DNA of 64,000 nucleotides. It comes from Megaleporinus macrocephalus (Eukaryota; Chordata; Actinopteri; Characiformes; Anostomidae). Each line of letters begins with the position of its first letter. The stretch's first letter is position 1. Both the position numbers and the translations under genes were made by a program. Of this stretch, positions 26,102 through 36,800 are shown one piece after another. The notes beneath the pieces are model-generated. The model was not told the DNA's origin, did no database searches, and saw nothing but the letters and a program-made list of their open reading frames with translations. The stretch covers positions 34,590,494 through 34,654,493 of the forward strand of contig CM038717.1 of the NCBI GenBank assembly GCA_021613375.1. The letters are read 5' to 3'.

Positions 26102-26636
26102 GAGATGGAAGGAATGATCGGCTATGTATTGGTATCGGTTGATTTTCAATCAAAAGATGTGACTGACGTAAGCAGCGGCCTGGCGAGAACAGTTTACGGA
26201 AAATATGTCGTTTGGCAGTGTTTTACCGTATGTGACGCAGACTCATCCAGGGCGTCATTTAAAATAAGAGTCTGCTTTTAATGACTGCAGTTTTTACTGC
26301 ATTTATTTAATTAGCTTTTTTAATTTTAAATTAAGGGTCTAAATTGAATGATTGCAGTATTTGGGGATATTTGTTTGATTTACTTTGTTTATTTACTGTT
26401 AATTTTGTTTAAAATATTATGCTGTTTCATGTGAGCTCATTAAAAATGGTAATAAACCAGTTTAGACCATGTTTTATGACTTGCTTGCGCTAATAATTGC
26501 ATATAGCCCCGCCTTCTATCAGTATCGGCTATTGGCAGATCGCACTGGAAAGTGATCGGCGATCAGAATGGGCCTCAAAAATGCTGATCGGTCCATCTGT
26601 ACTATGTGTGTGTGTGTATGTATGTATGTGTGTATA

Positions 26637-26690
<54 letters not shown>

Positions 26691-28925
26691 TGCATTGCAC
26701 TCTCTGTTTACTGATGTTGTTTCTGGTGCTGCTTTAGTTCGCCACAGCTTCAACCACCATTCTGGATGAAGAGCCTATTGTTAATTCTGGCCTCGCAGCT
26801 GCTCTACTGCTCTGCAAGAACAAAGGTAAGCCTGAACCCTGATCACGGTGTCAGTCTGTAAGTAATCTTCAATAGCTGAAGTTTATAGGTCATTTGATTA
26901 TCTCTTTCTCTCTCTCTTTCTCTTTCTCTCTCTCTTTCTCTTTCTCTTTCTCGCCCAGGATTGCTGGATACTCAGGTCCAGAAGGTGGCTCGAGTCCGTG
27001 CTCCAAAAGGAGCTCTGCCAAATGATAACTACTGCATTGAAGATAAGATGTGAGTTGGTGTGGGTTACATGTGAAGTGCTGATCTATGCAGTATATTAGT
27101 GGAGGTCTTGGAGAAAGATGAAGAGTTGATATAGATGTGTTATCTCACACAGCTTTCTTTTTCTAGTCATCTGTTCAATTCATTCTGTGTTTTCTTTTTA
27201 GGGCCATTGATGACAAGTACAGCAGGAGGGAGGAGTACAGGGGCTTCACCCAGGATTTCAAAGAGAAGGACGGATACAAGCCCGACGTCAAGATTGAATA
27301 TGTAGACGAGTCTGGACGCAAGCTCACTCCTAAAGAGGTTCGGTTTTGTTTTGCTTCTCACTAAGAGATGTTCTGTGCAGATTTCTATCTACTCATATTG
27401 TTTACTTTTTATCCTTTAGGCTTTCCGGCAGCTGTCCCATCGTTTCCATGGTAAAGGCTCTGGAAAGATGAAGACTGAGAAAAGAATGAAGAAGCTTGAG
27501 GAAGAGGCGGTATGTTCTTTCTATGTTATGCAGGTTGGACACTTCCAAGGTTGTTATCAGGTTTTGTGTTCTAATACATTTTTTTTGTTATTTATTTATT
27601 TATTTCCCACTAAATGCAGCCAAGACGCATCGCCTGTTGTCCTCATTGGACCTGCTTCACAGCAGACGTGCAACATTCTTTGTTTTAATAGCACTCTTGT
27701 TAAAACACCACTAGTTGGCTTCTTACCCAGACAGTGACTGTTCAGGCTTTGTTTATTGTTGTGGTGTTATGAATCACAGCCACCATATTTAATTTTAAAA
27801 CACACACGCGGTGAAACATTCTGGTGAATTCTAGCCAGGCGTATTATTATTCCGACCCCCCGTCAGGCTCAGACAGCCTCAGTGTGAAGCAGGCCACTAC
27901 TTTAAAAGGTTGCTCAAGTCTGGTGCAATTGGTACAAACATATAAACTACAATGTGGACAGCCAGTTATGAAACAACTGACCAGTCCACCAAGTTGTGAC
28001 TGTCTCGGTGTACATTAGGTAGCACATGGTTCGTGTACTTCTGTGGGCGGAGCATCTGAGGCGGAAGCAGGGCTTGTGCTGTTGCTGCTAATGATGGAAC
28101 TAGCTTGTAACGTTCAGGCCGTCCTGTCTGGTTTTTAGGGAGGCTTACAGAGAAAGTTAAGATTGCAGTTAAAGGGAAATTTTAATTTTAAGACCTCGCA
28201 CAAGTGGGTTTGTGGTTTGTGTGGCGTTAATTCGGTTCCTGTACCTGCAGCAAAAACAAAGACACGTTGAAACGGGACACTAAGTTTTATTTCATCACAT
28301 AAATTCATAACATCATCACAATATCCAACAAGTTTATCACACACGGCTTAATTTCTCCGTAACAAGCAGCCCTACTATTTACATCCAGGCCGTGTTTAGT
28401 GGTTCAGGCTGACTGAAACTCTTCTCACCCTACAGCTGCTGAAGAAGATGAGCAGTAGTGACACTCCTCTAGGCACAGTGGCTTTGCTGCAGGAGAAGCA
28501 GAAGTCGCAGAAAACTCCCTACATCGTGCTCAGCGGCAGTGGGAAGAGCATGAACGCGTAAGTAATTTCACTTTTGCGTATGTGGTGTTTTGTGTACGTG
28601 CATGTTGGAGACTGACTAAAGGTTTACAGTGGCTTTTTCCTCCCATTACAAGAAATAATAATAAAAACAAGTAGCTTATATAAGTATTGTGTCTTAGCTG
28701 CCCAATAAAAAACAAGTTTTCCCTTTTAATGAAAGTCAGTGGAACCATAATTCTTCTTTCCAAGTGATCTCGGAGCGTTTCTATTGGTCCGTTCGGCAGC
28801 TGCCGCGTTCATATGATGTTGAAAAATGAAGACTTTTTTTTTTTTTAACAGCAATGATATTGTTATCGTTTCGCAAGTAACGAGTGTAACTTTCTTCTTT
28901 TCACAGAAACACCATTACCAAATAG
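16783..28925 (+). CDS. sart1: U4/U6.U5 tri-snRNP-associated protein 1 (SART1)
   Basis: SART1 (Snu66 homologue) is a nuclear protein that brings the U4/U6.U5 tri-snRNP to the pre-spliceosome. Twenty coding exons give 790 residues (human 800): 16783-17068, 19067-19121, 19199-19254, 19346-19472, 21260-21365, 21454-21531, 21636-21735, 21815-21957, 22069-22275, 23686-23798, 23922-24073, 25063-25187, 25332-25499, 25810-25920, 26738-26825, 26959-27049, 27202-27337, 27420-27509, 28436-28557, 28907-28925. Every junction keeps frame with GT-AG ends. Exon 1 encodes a Lys/Arg/Glu-rich, RS-like N-terminus. Then come [18 protein letters not shown], a charged coiled-coil middle, [15 protein letters not shown] and the near-invariant end with [19 protein letters not shown] and [20 protein letters not shown]. 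The first ATG matches the family start MGSSKK. Introns hold a Tc1/mariner relic, several MITEs and SINE-like repeats. No sign of decay. Confidence 0.96.
18465..18595 (+). repeat. Inverted copy of the block at 14205-14330
   Basis: It runs from tgaggacacgtttaaagaca to cttagtgactttcttcaa, the reverse complement of 14205-14330. It lies in sart1 intron 1. The pair brackets the sart1 promoter and first exon at a distance of about 4.2 kb. Confidence 0.85.
19560..19905. mobile_element. Small TIR element (CGGCCGAT ends) in sart1 intron 4
   Basis: The left end reads gagatcgaccgatatggg and the right end tatcggccgatctctag, an inverted pair; the interior repeats gccgat. These features suit a hAT-type MITE of fishes, but the class is inferred. 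Confidence 0.6.
20079..20165. repeat. (CA)n/(TA)n compound microsatellite
   Basis: An acacac run leading into a tatata run, then tgtatgtatg variants, in sart1 intron 4. Confidence 0.9.
20221..20335 (-). mobile_element. tRNA-derived SINE fragment
   Basis: On the minus strand it carries ggttcgatccc, a perfect Pol III B box, preceded by ggtggaggttagggga, a plausible A-box region, about 50 bases away. The head starts near the short ggggcagtcgtgg. It looks like a SINE 5' head, not a functional tRNA gene, because it does not fold into a complete cloverleaf. Confidence 0.6.
20380..20640 (+). mobile_element. Common teleost dispersed repeat
   Basis: The blocks catttatttgtatagtgctt, aaagcagctttacagaaatg, gcctgaggcgacagtggca and gaaaccttgagaggaaccc form a widespread fish repeat. 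Its class is not certain. Confidence 0.75.
22320..22500 (+). mobile_element. Dispersed repeat carrying a CTCF-like motif
   Basis: The blocks tttgacctccgcatttaaca, cagtgggcagc and ttaggtaccttgctcaaggg are shared with 59700-59885. The motif cactagggggcagtg at 22358-22372 is a strong match to the CTCF core. It lies in sart1 intron 9. Confidence 0.7.
22620..23660. other. Intronic AT-rich tract of sart1
   Basis: Low-complexity, A-rich sequence with many aataataa runs lies at 22780-23140, followed by unremarkable intron. No coding block is seen. Confidence 0.6.
24178..24985 (+). mobile_element. Decayed Tc1/mariner transposase, sart1 intron 11
   Basis: Broken frames give transposase fragments such as [18 protein letters not shown] and [16 protein letters not shown] [12 protein letters not shown], which belong to the DDE catalytic region. 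The end runs into [17 protein letters not shown]. Several stops and frame changes make it inactive. It has the same orientation as sart1. A second copy of the family lies at 37010-37745. Confidence 0.8.
25615..25790 (+). mobile_element. Partial MITE, family A, sart1 intron 13
   Basis: Contains caactttacaggagagaaca, taagtcaatggaaccagaat and ggagcacttctattggtcca. The left end is eroded and the right end stops before the terminal repeat, just upstream of exon 14. Confidence 0.8.
25983..26101. repeat. (TATC)n microsatellite
   Basis: A tetranucleotide run with cc interruptions in the first half, uninterrupted from about 26033, in sart1 intron 14. Confidence 0.95.
26115..26610. mobile_element. Small repeat with GATCGG ends
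   Basis: It is bounded by aatgatcggctatgtattgg and aaaatgctgatcggtccatc with an AT-rich interior. The facing ends suggest a non-autonomous DNA element; the family was not identified. Confidence 0.45.
26608..26687. repeat. (TG)n/(TA)n compound microsatellite
   Basis: tgtgtgtgtatgtatg variants lead into a tatata run in sart1 intron 14. Confidence 0.9.
28685..28835 (+). mobile_element. Partial MITE, family A, sart1 intron 19
   Basis: Recognised by tgcccaataaaaaacaagtt, gaaagtcagtggaaccata and gcgtttctattggtccgttc. The middle is partly lost. Confidence 0.65.
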
Positions 28926-29267
28926 ATACATCTGTGCTCTGAAGCTGTCAACGTATTCTTCTACAATGGAGCGTCTATCAGAAGGTTGAATTAAGTCAAG
29001 TAGGCACGCGGTGGTGTATATACAGACATACTCTTATTTTTCCAAACTCATGTTTGGAAAAAGTTTTGTTATTTTCTCTTTTTCTTAATTAAAACCTCTC
29101 TAGTCTAAAAATGTACCCCCTGTATTGTTTCTCCAGCGAGCCTGTTCATCTGTGTCCTGTCCTTTATGGACTGTTAGCGGCGGAGATGTATTTTTGTTGC
29201 TTTTAGACGTGCCCATGAATGAAACTTGGTGTTTTAATTAAGTGCTGTACAGCGCTGTAGGGAAAAA

Positions 29268-29273
29268 AATAAA
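29268..29273 (+). terminator. sart1: Candidate polyadenylation signal of sart1
   Basis: AATAAA lies 340 bases after the sart1 stop codon, a normal 3'-UTR length. Confidence 0.55.
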
Positions 29274-29679
29274 GGACTGCCTATATTTTGTTTTCCTTAC
29301 ATGCTGGATATTGATGGCCAGGTGCCACACACTGTAAATGAATCTAGAGCAGTCTTTATCTGTAATTACCGCACACAGTTGCTGTGGCGTGGTTTCGACA
29401 ACCTTATACAACTTAATAACACTTATTTTCTTCCAGAGTTGTGTTCGTTTTGGCCAGTATTGACAAAAAAGAAAAATCAAACCTCTCAGAAGAATCAAAG
29501 TCCTTATTCCTGAACCTCTCCTTGAGCCCAGAGAAACTCTGATCATGATCAGTTCACATCATTTTAATGCTACAAAGCTTTACTGGGCCTTGACCTGACT
29601 AACGCTGCCCCTGACTAAGGCTTCCCTTCTTACCCTGATGCCTCAGCCTCCATTGCTTTGGAACAGGAGTTAATCTGGA

Positions 29680-29714
29680 CTCCTTAGACCACATGACCTT
29701 TGTGGTCTAAGGAG
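29680..29714. other. Perfect 14-bp inverted repeat with 7-base loop
   Basis: ctccttagaccaca and tgtggtctaaggag flank tgacctt, and a run of C follows at 29715-29725. It lies between the converging 3' ends of sart1 and the HIF-alpha gene. Confidence 0.85.
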
Positions 29715-30059
29715 CCCCCCCCCCCGTGAGTTCTCGTGTTTTCTCACCAGTTGACGGTTCACCACTTACAGGTTGTAATAGTGTGTCGGTCAGTTCTGAA
29801 CCCAGTTCTATTTCAGCTTCTCTCCAGTTGTTTTCTTTGTTTAGCTCTTTTGAACCATATTAACTTAATTTCCACCATCATGGAACACGTGGTATTAGTT
29901 TTACCCTATTGTTCATTACAGAAACAATCCAGTCAAAGGCTCTTAAAGTATTTACTGATTAACATCCAAACAGCTGTAAACGTTGACCACATGACTGCGG
30001 TCCAACGTCAAGAAACATAAGAAATTTTTAGAAGTGTAAGTTGAGGCATGTGCAAGAAA

Positions 30060-30890
30060 TAAATACTATAGAGCATATCGTTCCTGTCCAATGAAAACCA
30101 TGTGTCTCCATCTTTCTGCTCTACGTTGTGTCAATATCCTGATTGGACCAGTAAAAATTTGCTGAAACTGCGTTATCTATCTAGTAACCTAAATGGAAAG
30201 TAAAGATGATTTTTGCCATCTGCTCTAAAGTCATCGTTTTGGAGATGCTGGTTCCTCCAAGGACAGCAACGGTATGCAAAAGGAATGCTCACACTTTAGA
30301 AAAGGTTATAATTCTGTTTGTTTACACTTCAGAATACACATAGCCCTCGTTAGTACCACGACACTGCTGGAGCAACCTGGTCCAAGACAGTGGTGAGTTC
30401 AGTTCCCTGAAGCAACTGAGAAGAGGGTCCTAGAGGGGCATTGAGTTCACACTCCAGTCTGCTCAGTACAGGCAAGCCAGCTGCTGCTGGGACCATTTTT
30501 GGGGCCGTCGCTTGTGCGCCATGTTGAAAGTAAGGTGCTGGACGACGCCAGGTTTGGAGTTTGGAGTATGCTGGCGCCCAAGGCACTGATCCCGGAGGGT
30601 TCTGGCAACAACTGCAGGCTGCCGGTCCGTCTACATTGATGACAGAAAGCACAACGTAAAGTTTGAAATAGATAGAACATCACTGCTGTCCAAAGAAAAC
30701 CAGCATCTCCAACATGCCAACTTCACAGTAGAAGACAAAAAAAACGTCTTTAATTTCAATGGAGGTCAATGGAACCAGGCTACTTTGGAGCATTTCTATT
30801 GGTCCAGTCATTGAGATTTACCCACAATATAAAGAGCAGCTGGTGTGGAAATAGAAGGTACCTAGTTTTCTTTGGACAGCAATGACATGC
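30060..30890 (+). mobile_element. MITE-A fragments around the last HIF exon
   Basis: Pieces with cctgtccaatgaaaaccatg (about 30085) and, at 30685-30890, ccaaagaaaaccagcatctc through tctattggtccagtc flank the last HIF-alpha coding exon on both sides. The exon itself (30350-30630) is not MITE sequence. Confidence 0.6.
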
Positions 30891-33800
30891 ATGTACTGTA
30901 CGTCTTAGTTTTACTGATTGTTTCTTACCAGGTTGTTTTGCGAGGCTGCTGCTGAGATGTTGCGAGGCCTTTGCCATGCCTGCCATCCACTGATTTGTCT
31001 TGCTTTTGGAGGTGAGGAACAAACTGTTCTGCTTCATCTGCTGCAACAGAACACAACAGTTAGCCAACGATCCACCTCGTTTATTCTTTCAGAAGAAGCC
31101 CAGAACGAAAAATGCAAATATTACTTGTTGCTTTTTGTTCACTGTGTGCAGGATGTTATGTCTTTGCTTTGACCGTACGATCCCAGGAAGATCCTTGCTA
31201 GCCCTGAAGCAAGAGAAAACGCCATGAAGCAGTGAAGGGAAAAGATGAGGATGTCCACCCAAGCAGTTTCGTACGAAAGACATACCTATTGGTTAGGGAA
31301 AAACAAGTGTCAGGGTGTTGCAAGGTAGGCGGCATGCCTTTCGCCGTCTCCAAATGAAGATGCTGTGGGTCCAACGTTAAGTAGGGTCTAGGGACATATC
31401 TGTTCAAGCCTGAACTACCAACTACTCCATCTAAAGTAGGAGTTAACTGGAAGTCTTCCTCGTCCATGGGTATATATGGAGCCAGGCTATCCAAATCCAG
31501 CTCACAGATTTCCTGAAGAAAGGAAACACAGTTTTCATACAGGCTCTTGGTACAAACGATGCCTTCAAGAGGTGTAGGGATCAGCAAAGTTAGGAAAAAA
31601 CTTCACAGTGTAGGTATTTGATTTCATAGATGCTTTAATCCCGTGAACTAGGTTCCGATCCCCAGATTAAGCCTAGTAAGAAAACATGTGGACAAAGCAT
31701 TGAGGAAAGGAACGTTTGGGCCCATGGATGGATCCTCAAGAGTCATTGGGCAGTGGCCCTGAACCTTCTGGCATAGTCCAGTTCCAGCTGATTATCTTCT
31801 TCAGGGGGCTTTAATTGGCTGGATCAGATGCATTATTGGTAGGCAAGAGGACATTTTAGATAGATTGATGTCTTGGAGGTCCACTGCCCTGCACTTAAGT
31901 GTTATATGAGTATTTTCCCTTGACCTGATCCAACTAATAAGTTCATGAACAACCCATTAACTGTGTAATGGCAGGGAAAGCACACCCTGTGGCAAACAGT
32001 AGGCCTCCAGTACCAGGCCTGAGAAACACTCCTCTCAGCCCCTCAGCTGGCCCACATCTTTGCTCGGTCCTAACTCCAAGTAAGGTCCAGTTATGGATCC
32101 AGTGGAACCATCAGTTTTCCCCATATGTTTCCTGAGATTCAACTCTCATACAGCCATAACATTCAAACCATCTCCTAGTATCTACACACTTAGTAGTCCA
32201 TCTGATTCTCTCTATACTTGGATAACCCCCTTTCAGCCTGTTCTCAGCCTGTTCCTCAATGATGAGGGCCATGAAAGCACCATCACAGAGCAGATATTTG
32301 GGTGGTGGATCTCCTAACCAGTGATGCTGGAGTTTATAAACACTGAGTCCACTCACTGTCCACTTTATTAGACACTCCTAGCTGGTTTATCCACCTTGTG
32401 GATGTAAAGTCAGCGATGACAGTGCTTCAGTCCTTCATTAGTGGTCACAGCATGCTGCCCACAGGACCCTGTTGGCTGGATGTTTCTGGTTGGTGGACTA
32501 TTCTCCGTTCAGCAGCACTGTTGTGTCTGAACCACTCAAACCAGCACAACACACATTAACACACCACCACCCTAATAGTTTCTGCTCTATGTGGGTTCTG
32601 ACCAATAAAGGACAGGGATAAGCAGCCAACCAGATGGACTACAGTCTGAAATTGTGTTCCTATATGGTAAGTGGAGCTGATCAAGGGGACAATGTGTGTA
32701 GATACAAGGAGGTGGCTTTAATGTTATAGCTGATCTGTGAACTGTTAGGATTACATGTATACTCACACATGTGAGAGAGTTACACCCTGTTGACCTTTGC
32801 TTTATCTCTGATTGGCCCCTGGCTGCTCCGTCTGGAGAAAACACATATCACGTCAGCACTTGGTGAGGAGTCCTATATAGTCTTGACTAGAGCTGATCAT
32901 GTCCGAGTGTTTACCTCGCCCACAGTGAGGAAGCTCAGAGCTGTTGTGCTCATCAGTGGTTGAAGGAGTCGCGAGGAATGGCGGTGGAAGGGTCAGGACC
33001 TCAGGCTGGAGGGGGTCAGGCGGTTTCAGCATGTGCTTAGTCTGTTCCAGAGAAAACACCACCTCTGCCATCTCCACCCCACTGAAGGTAAACAGGTACA
33101 TGGATTAGTTGACAGCTGGAGCCTGGTCTAGCCTGCCAAAGGACAGAATCCTAAACATCCTGTCTGTAGTGGATAAAATACAATGAGCTGCCAGTTTATT
33201 AGATTTACTTACAGGTAGCTTTACAGTTACAGCTTGTAGACCCATGTTGATGGATGGGGTAGAGGTGGGTTTGATAAACTGTGTAGCTGTAACTAACTCT
33301 ATGAAGAGCACCCGTGTGGTAGGTGTGTATGATGAAATGGATACTGGATGTAAATACCTAATAGACTTGGCAACTCAGTGTACAGTCACAAGTATTCTAA
33401 CCTCAGAATGTAGTTGATACACACAACGCTTTCTGGCTTCCCCGTGCGAATGTTGTACACCACTGATGCGTCTGTCTCTACCCAGAGGTAGCCGCCATGT
33501 TTCTGCAGCAGGCGATATTTCCCAGTGCATACCTGGCCCTTCACGAGCACTGTCCCAGACAGACGGGGGAACAGCGTTTAAAAACTGAGCACCACTTTGT
33601 TAAAAAGCAGTAGTACGAATAAAGAACACCCCCCCCACACACACACACACACACACCACATCAATCAGCAAATCACCGCTACCCAAAGAAAAACAAGTAT
33701 TTTACAGGAGAGGCCAGAAACATTATTTACAGTTGAAGTCAGTGGAAATTATTTTGGAGCATTTCTATTAGTCCATTCATCATTAATTTATTTTTCCATT

Positions 33801-36800
33801 ATGTTAATGCCAACTGCTGTGTTATAAAAAAGGCAAAAATAGAGATACATGTTTTCCTTCGGATATCGCACATAGCATTCCTTTAGTTTTACACCGGAGC
33901 TGTGATGCTTATTACACATACACAAAATTCTGGACACTTATGAGCTGCTATTAGCCCAATTTTATATTTCAGTGAATGCACATTGCCTCAAACTCCATCT
34001 ACCCTGTTGGGAAAAACAGCATACTGTATAGATGATGGTCTGAGGTGGTCTTTGCTGGCTAATGCTGCTGTAGTGCTGGTGAGGCATTGGTCACCCAGCA
34101 TGGTCAGATATAAAACAGAATATGTTGGTGTTGCTAGTGGCAGCAAAATATCTTCTACAACTGCTGACCAACATACCAGCGTCCAATATACAACATCTGC
34201 TGGTTTTGGTGGTGAGCAGAATAATATCTTCTACCACTACTGACCAACATACCACCATCCAATATACAACATCTGCTGGTTTTGGTGGTGACCAGCATAA
34301 TATCTTATACCACTACTGACCAACATACCACCATCCAATATACAACATCTGCTGGTTTTGGTGGTGACCAGCATAATATCTTATACCACTGCTGACCAAC
34401 ATACAAGCATCCAATACAAAACATCTTCTGGTTTTGGTGGTGACCAGCATAATATCTTCTACCACTATTGACCAACATACCAACATTCAATACACAACAT
34501 CTGGTGGTTTTGGTGGTGAGCAGCATAATATCTTCTTCTGCTCCTAACCAACATACCAACATTCAATACACAACATCTTCTGGTTTTGGTGGTGAGCAGC
34601 ATAATATCTTCTTCTGCTCCTAACCAACATACCAACATTCAATACACAACATCTTCTGGTTTTGGTGGTGACCAGAATAATATCTTCTACCACTACTGAC
34701 CAACATACCAACATTCAATACACAACATCTTCTGGTTTTGGTGGTGACCAGCATAATATCTTCTACCACTATTGACCAACATACCAACATTTAATACACA
34801 ACATCTGCTGGTTTTGGTGGTGAGCAGCATAATATCTTCTACGACTGCTGACCAACATACCAACATTCAATACACAACATCTGCTGGTTTTGGTGGTGAC
34901 CAGCATAATATTGTATACCGCTGACCAACATACCAACATTCAATACACAACATTTTCTGGCTTTGGTGGTGACCAGCATAATATCTTCTTCCACAGCTGA
35001 CCAACATTCAATACACAACATCTGCTGGTTTTGGTGGGGACTAGCATAATACCTTCTACCACTACTGACCAACAAACCAACATCCAATATACAACATAGG
35101 CTGGTTTTGGTGGTGAGCAGCATAATATCTTCTACCACTGCTGACCAACATTCCAACATCCAATGCACAACATCTGTTGGTCATGGTGGTGAGCACCATA
35201 ATATCTTCTCTCACCGCTTATCAACATCCAATGCACAACATCTACTGGATTTGCTGCTTTTTCTATCAGGGTAGTGGCTAAATAGTCTCAAATTGACTTA
35301 GTTGGGAGGTTTTTGATGCTATATGACGTACTGGTGTCTATCAAATTGAGCAAATGTAGCAATAAACTGTAGTAGCAGCCATCGTGAAGTCTGAATTTGG
35401 TCTAGCTGTTGTAATACAACAGTAGGCCTAGGAACCACCTAAGCAAATCTGAGATTATAGAACAAGGGTGCATTTCAGAAATCAGAAGTTCTGCCTAGGA
35501 CTTGGTTCTAACTGCCTAAAAACCAAGCCAGGCCATTGGAACAGCATCCCGGGAAGGTTTTTATTAAGTGTTTTAGCTCCAATGCAAAACTAAGGGTTAG
35601 AAGCGAGGTTTCTAAGGGTTAGAAACTAAAGAAGCGAACTTCAAACAGTACACATGTCTGGCAATCAGAGTGTGTAGAAAATTGCCTGCTAAGAACAAAA
35701 ATAGTTGATTATTAGGTTTAGATAAATCACTCACAGCAGAGATGTGCCTGGAGGACATGCTGGCAGTCAGATGGGTGATAGAACTGGTACACAGACTGAC
35801 CATAGAGCTCAGTGTCACTAAAACCAGTCAGGTCCAGGACCCTGAACCAGAGAGAGCACCGTAAGAGCAGTGGAACTGTGGAAGTACTGAGTGGAGAAGG
35901 TCAAAGAACTGCAGGCTGAGTAGAGTAGCTGCGAGTGGTACCCAGAGTGACAGTAGGTGAACTTCATGTCCGGGCTGTGGATGCTCAGGAATGCTTTGGA
36001 ATTCAGAAAAGCCTCTCTCTCGATGACGCTCTGCACGGGCAACGACCGGCACAGCAGAAGCAGTGAACTGCAGCCCGGCGTGCAGGACGACTTCTTAACT
36101 CCAGTGCAGTGAATCACCTGTGTGCGGACAGAACGTCAGGTCAGATGTACACAGAAAGAAAGAAAGAGAGCAGAAGTCTCCTGTCTTCAGAGTTCTCTAT
36201 CTCTAATAGGCAGCTTACCTTCCAGGGAGTTAGCTTGTGGTTGGTTGCACCTTTGATGCGGAGGAATATGTCACACTTCTGCTGTCCTTCACTCCCTGAG
36301 GTAAATAAGTTGCACAGTATGATGGGATACCTGCTTACGTAGACATGCTTATGGTAACTTTATGGATAGGATGTTGTTACCGGTGCTAGAAAAAGCAAGT
36401 GGACACTTTGAAGCAGATAATCATTATATTATTATTATATTATTATTATTATCATTATACAATCATTATATTAGTAGTGCAGAAATCCAGGTAATCCCAA
36501 AGGGTTCACTTACTTTTCCTTATGATCAGAAGCACCAATCCTATAATTGTGCATAAGTAACTGAAAAGCTAATAGCACCCCCTTGTTAAGAATCATCAGA
36601 CTGCCAAACGTGAGTGAGTGAGCAAATATCTGATGTGTTTTTGTCTTTCATCCTGAGCAATACCTAAGCAACTGTTTCTAGGAGGAAATAACTGCAGGCA
36701 AACTGCACATCTCCAGATATTATGGGCTTGATTGAATGTTTGATATCATTATAGACTGGTTATCTAAGTATCATAACCTTTTAACAAATAAACCGCATAC

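Noticed and set aside
30447..30683. Alternative minus-strand frame of 78 codons over the last HIF exon
   Set aside because: It ends at a stop before the conserved CELNAP domain, while the frame phased with the exon at 31040-30929 reads through that domain to its natural end.
34122..35168. Open frames with repeated peptides such as [12 protein letters not shown]
   Set aside because: They come from the ~78-bp minisatellite inside a TIR element, on both strands, with no conserved domain.
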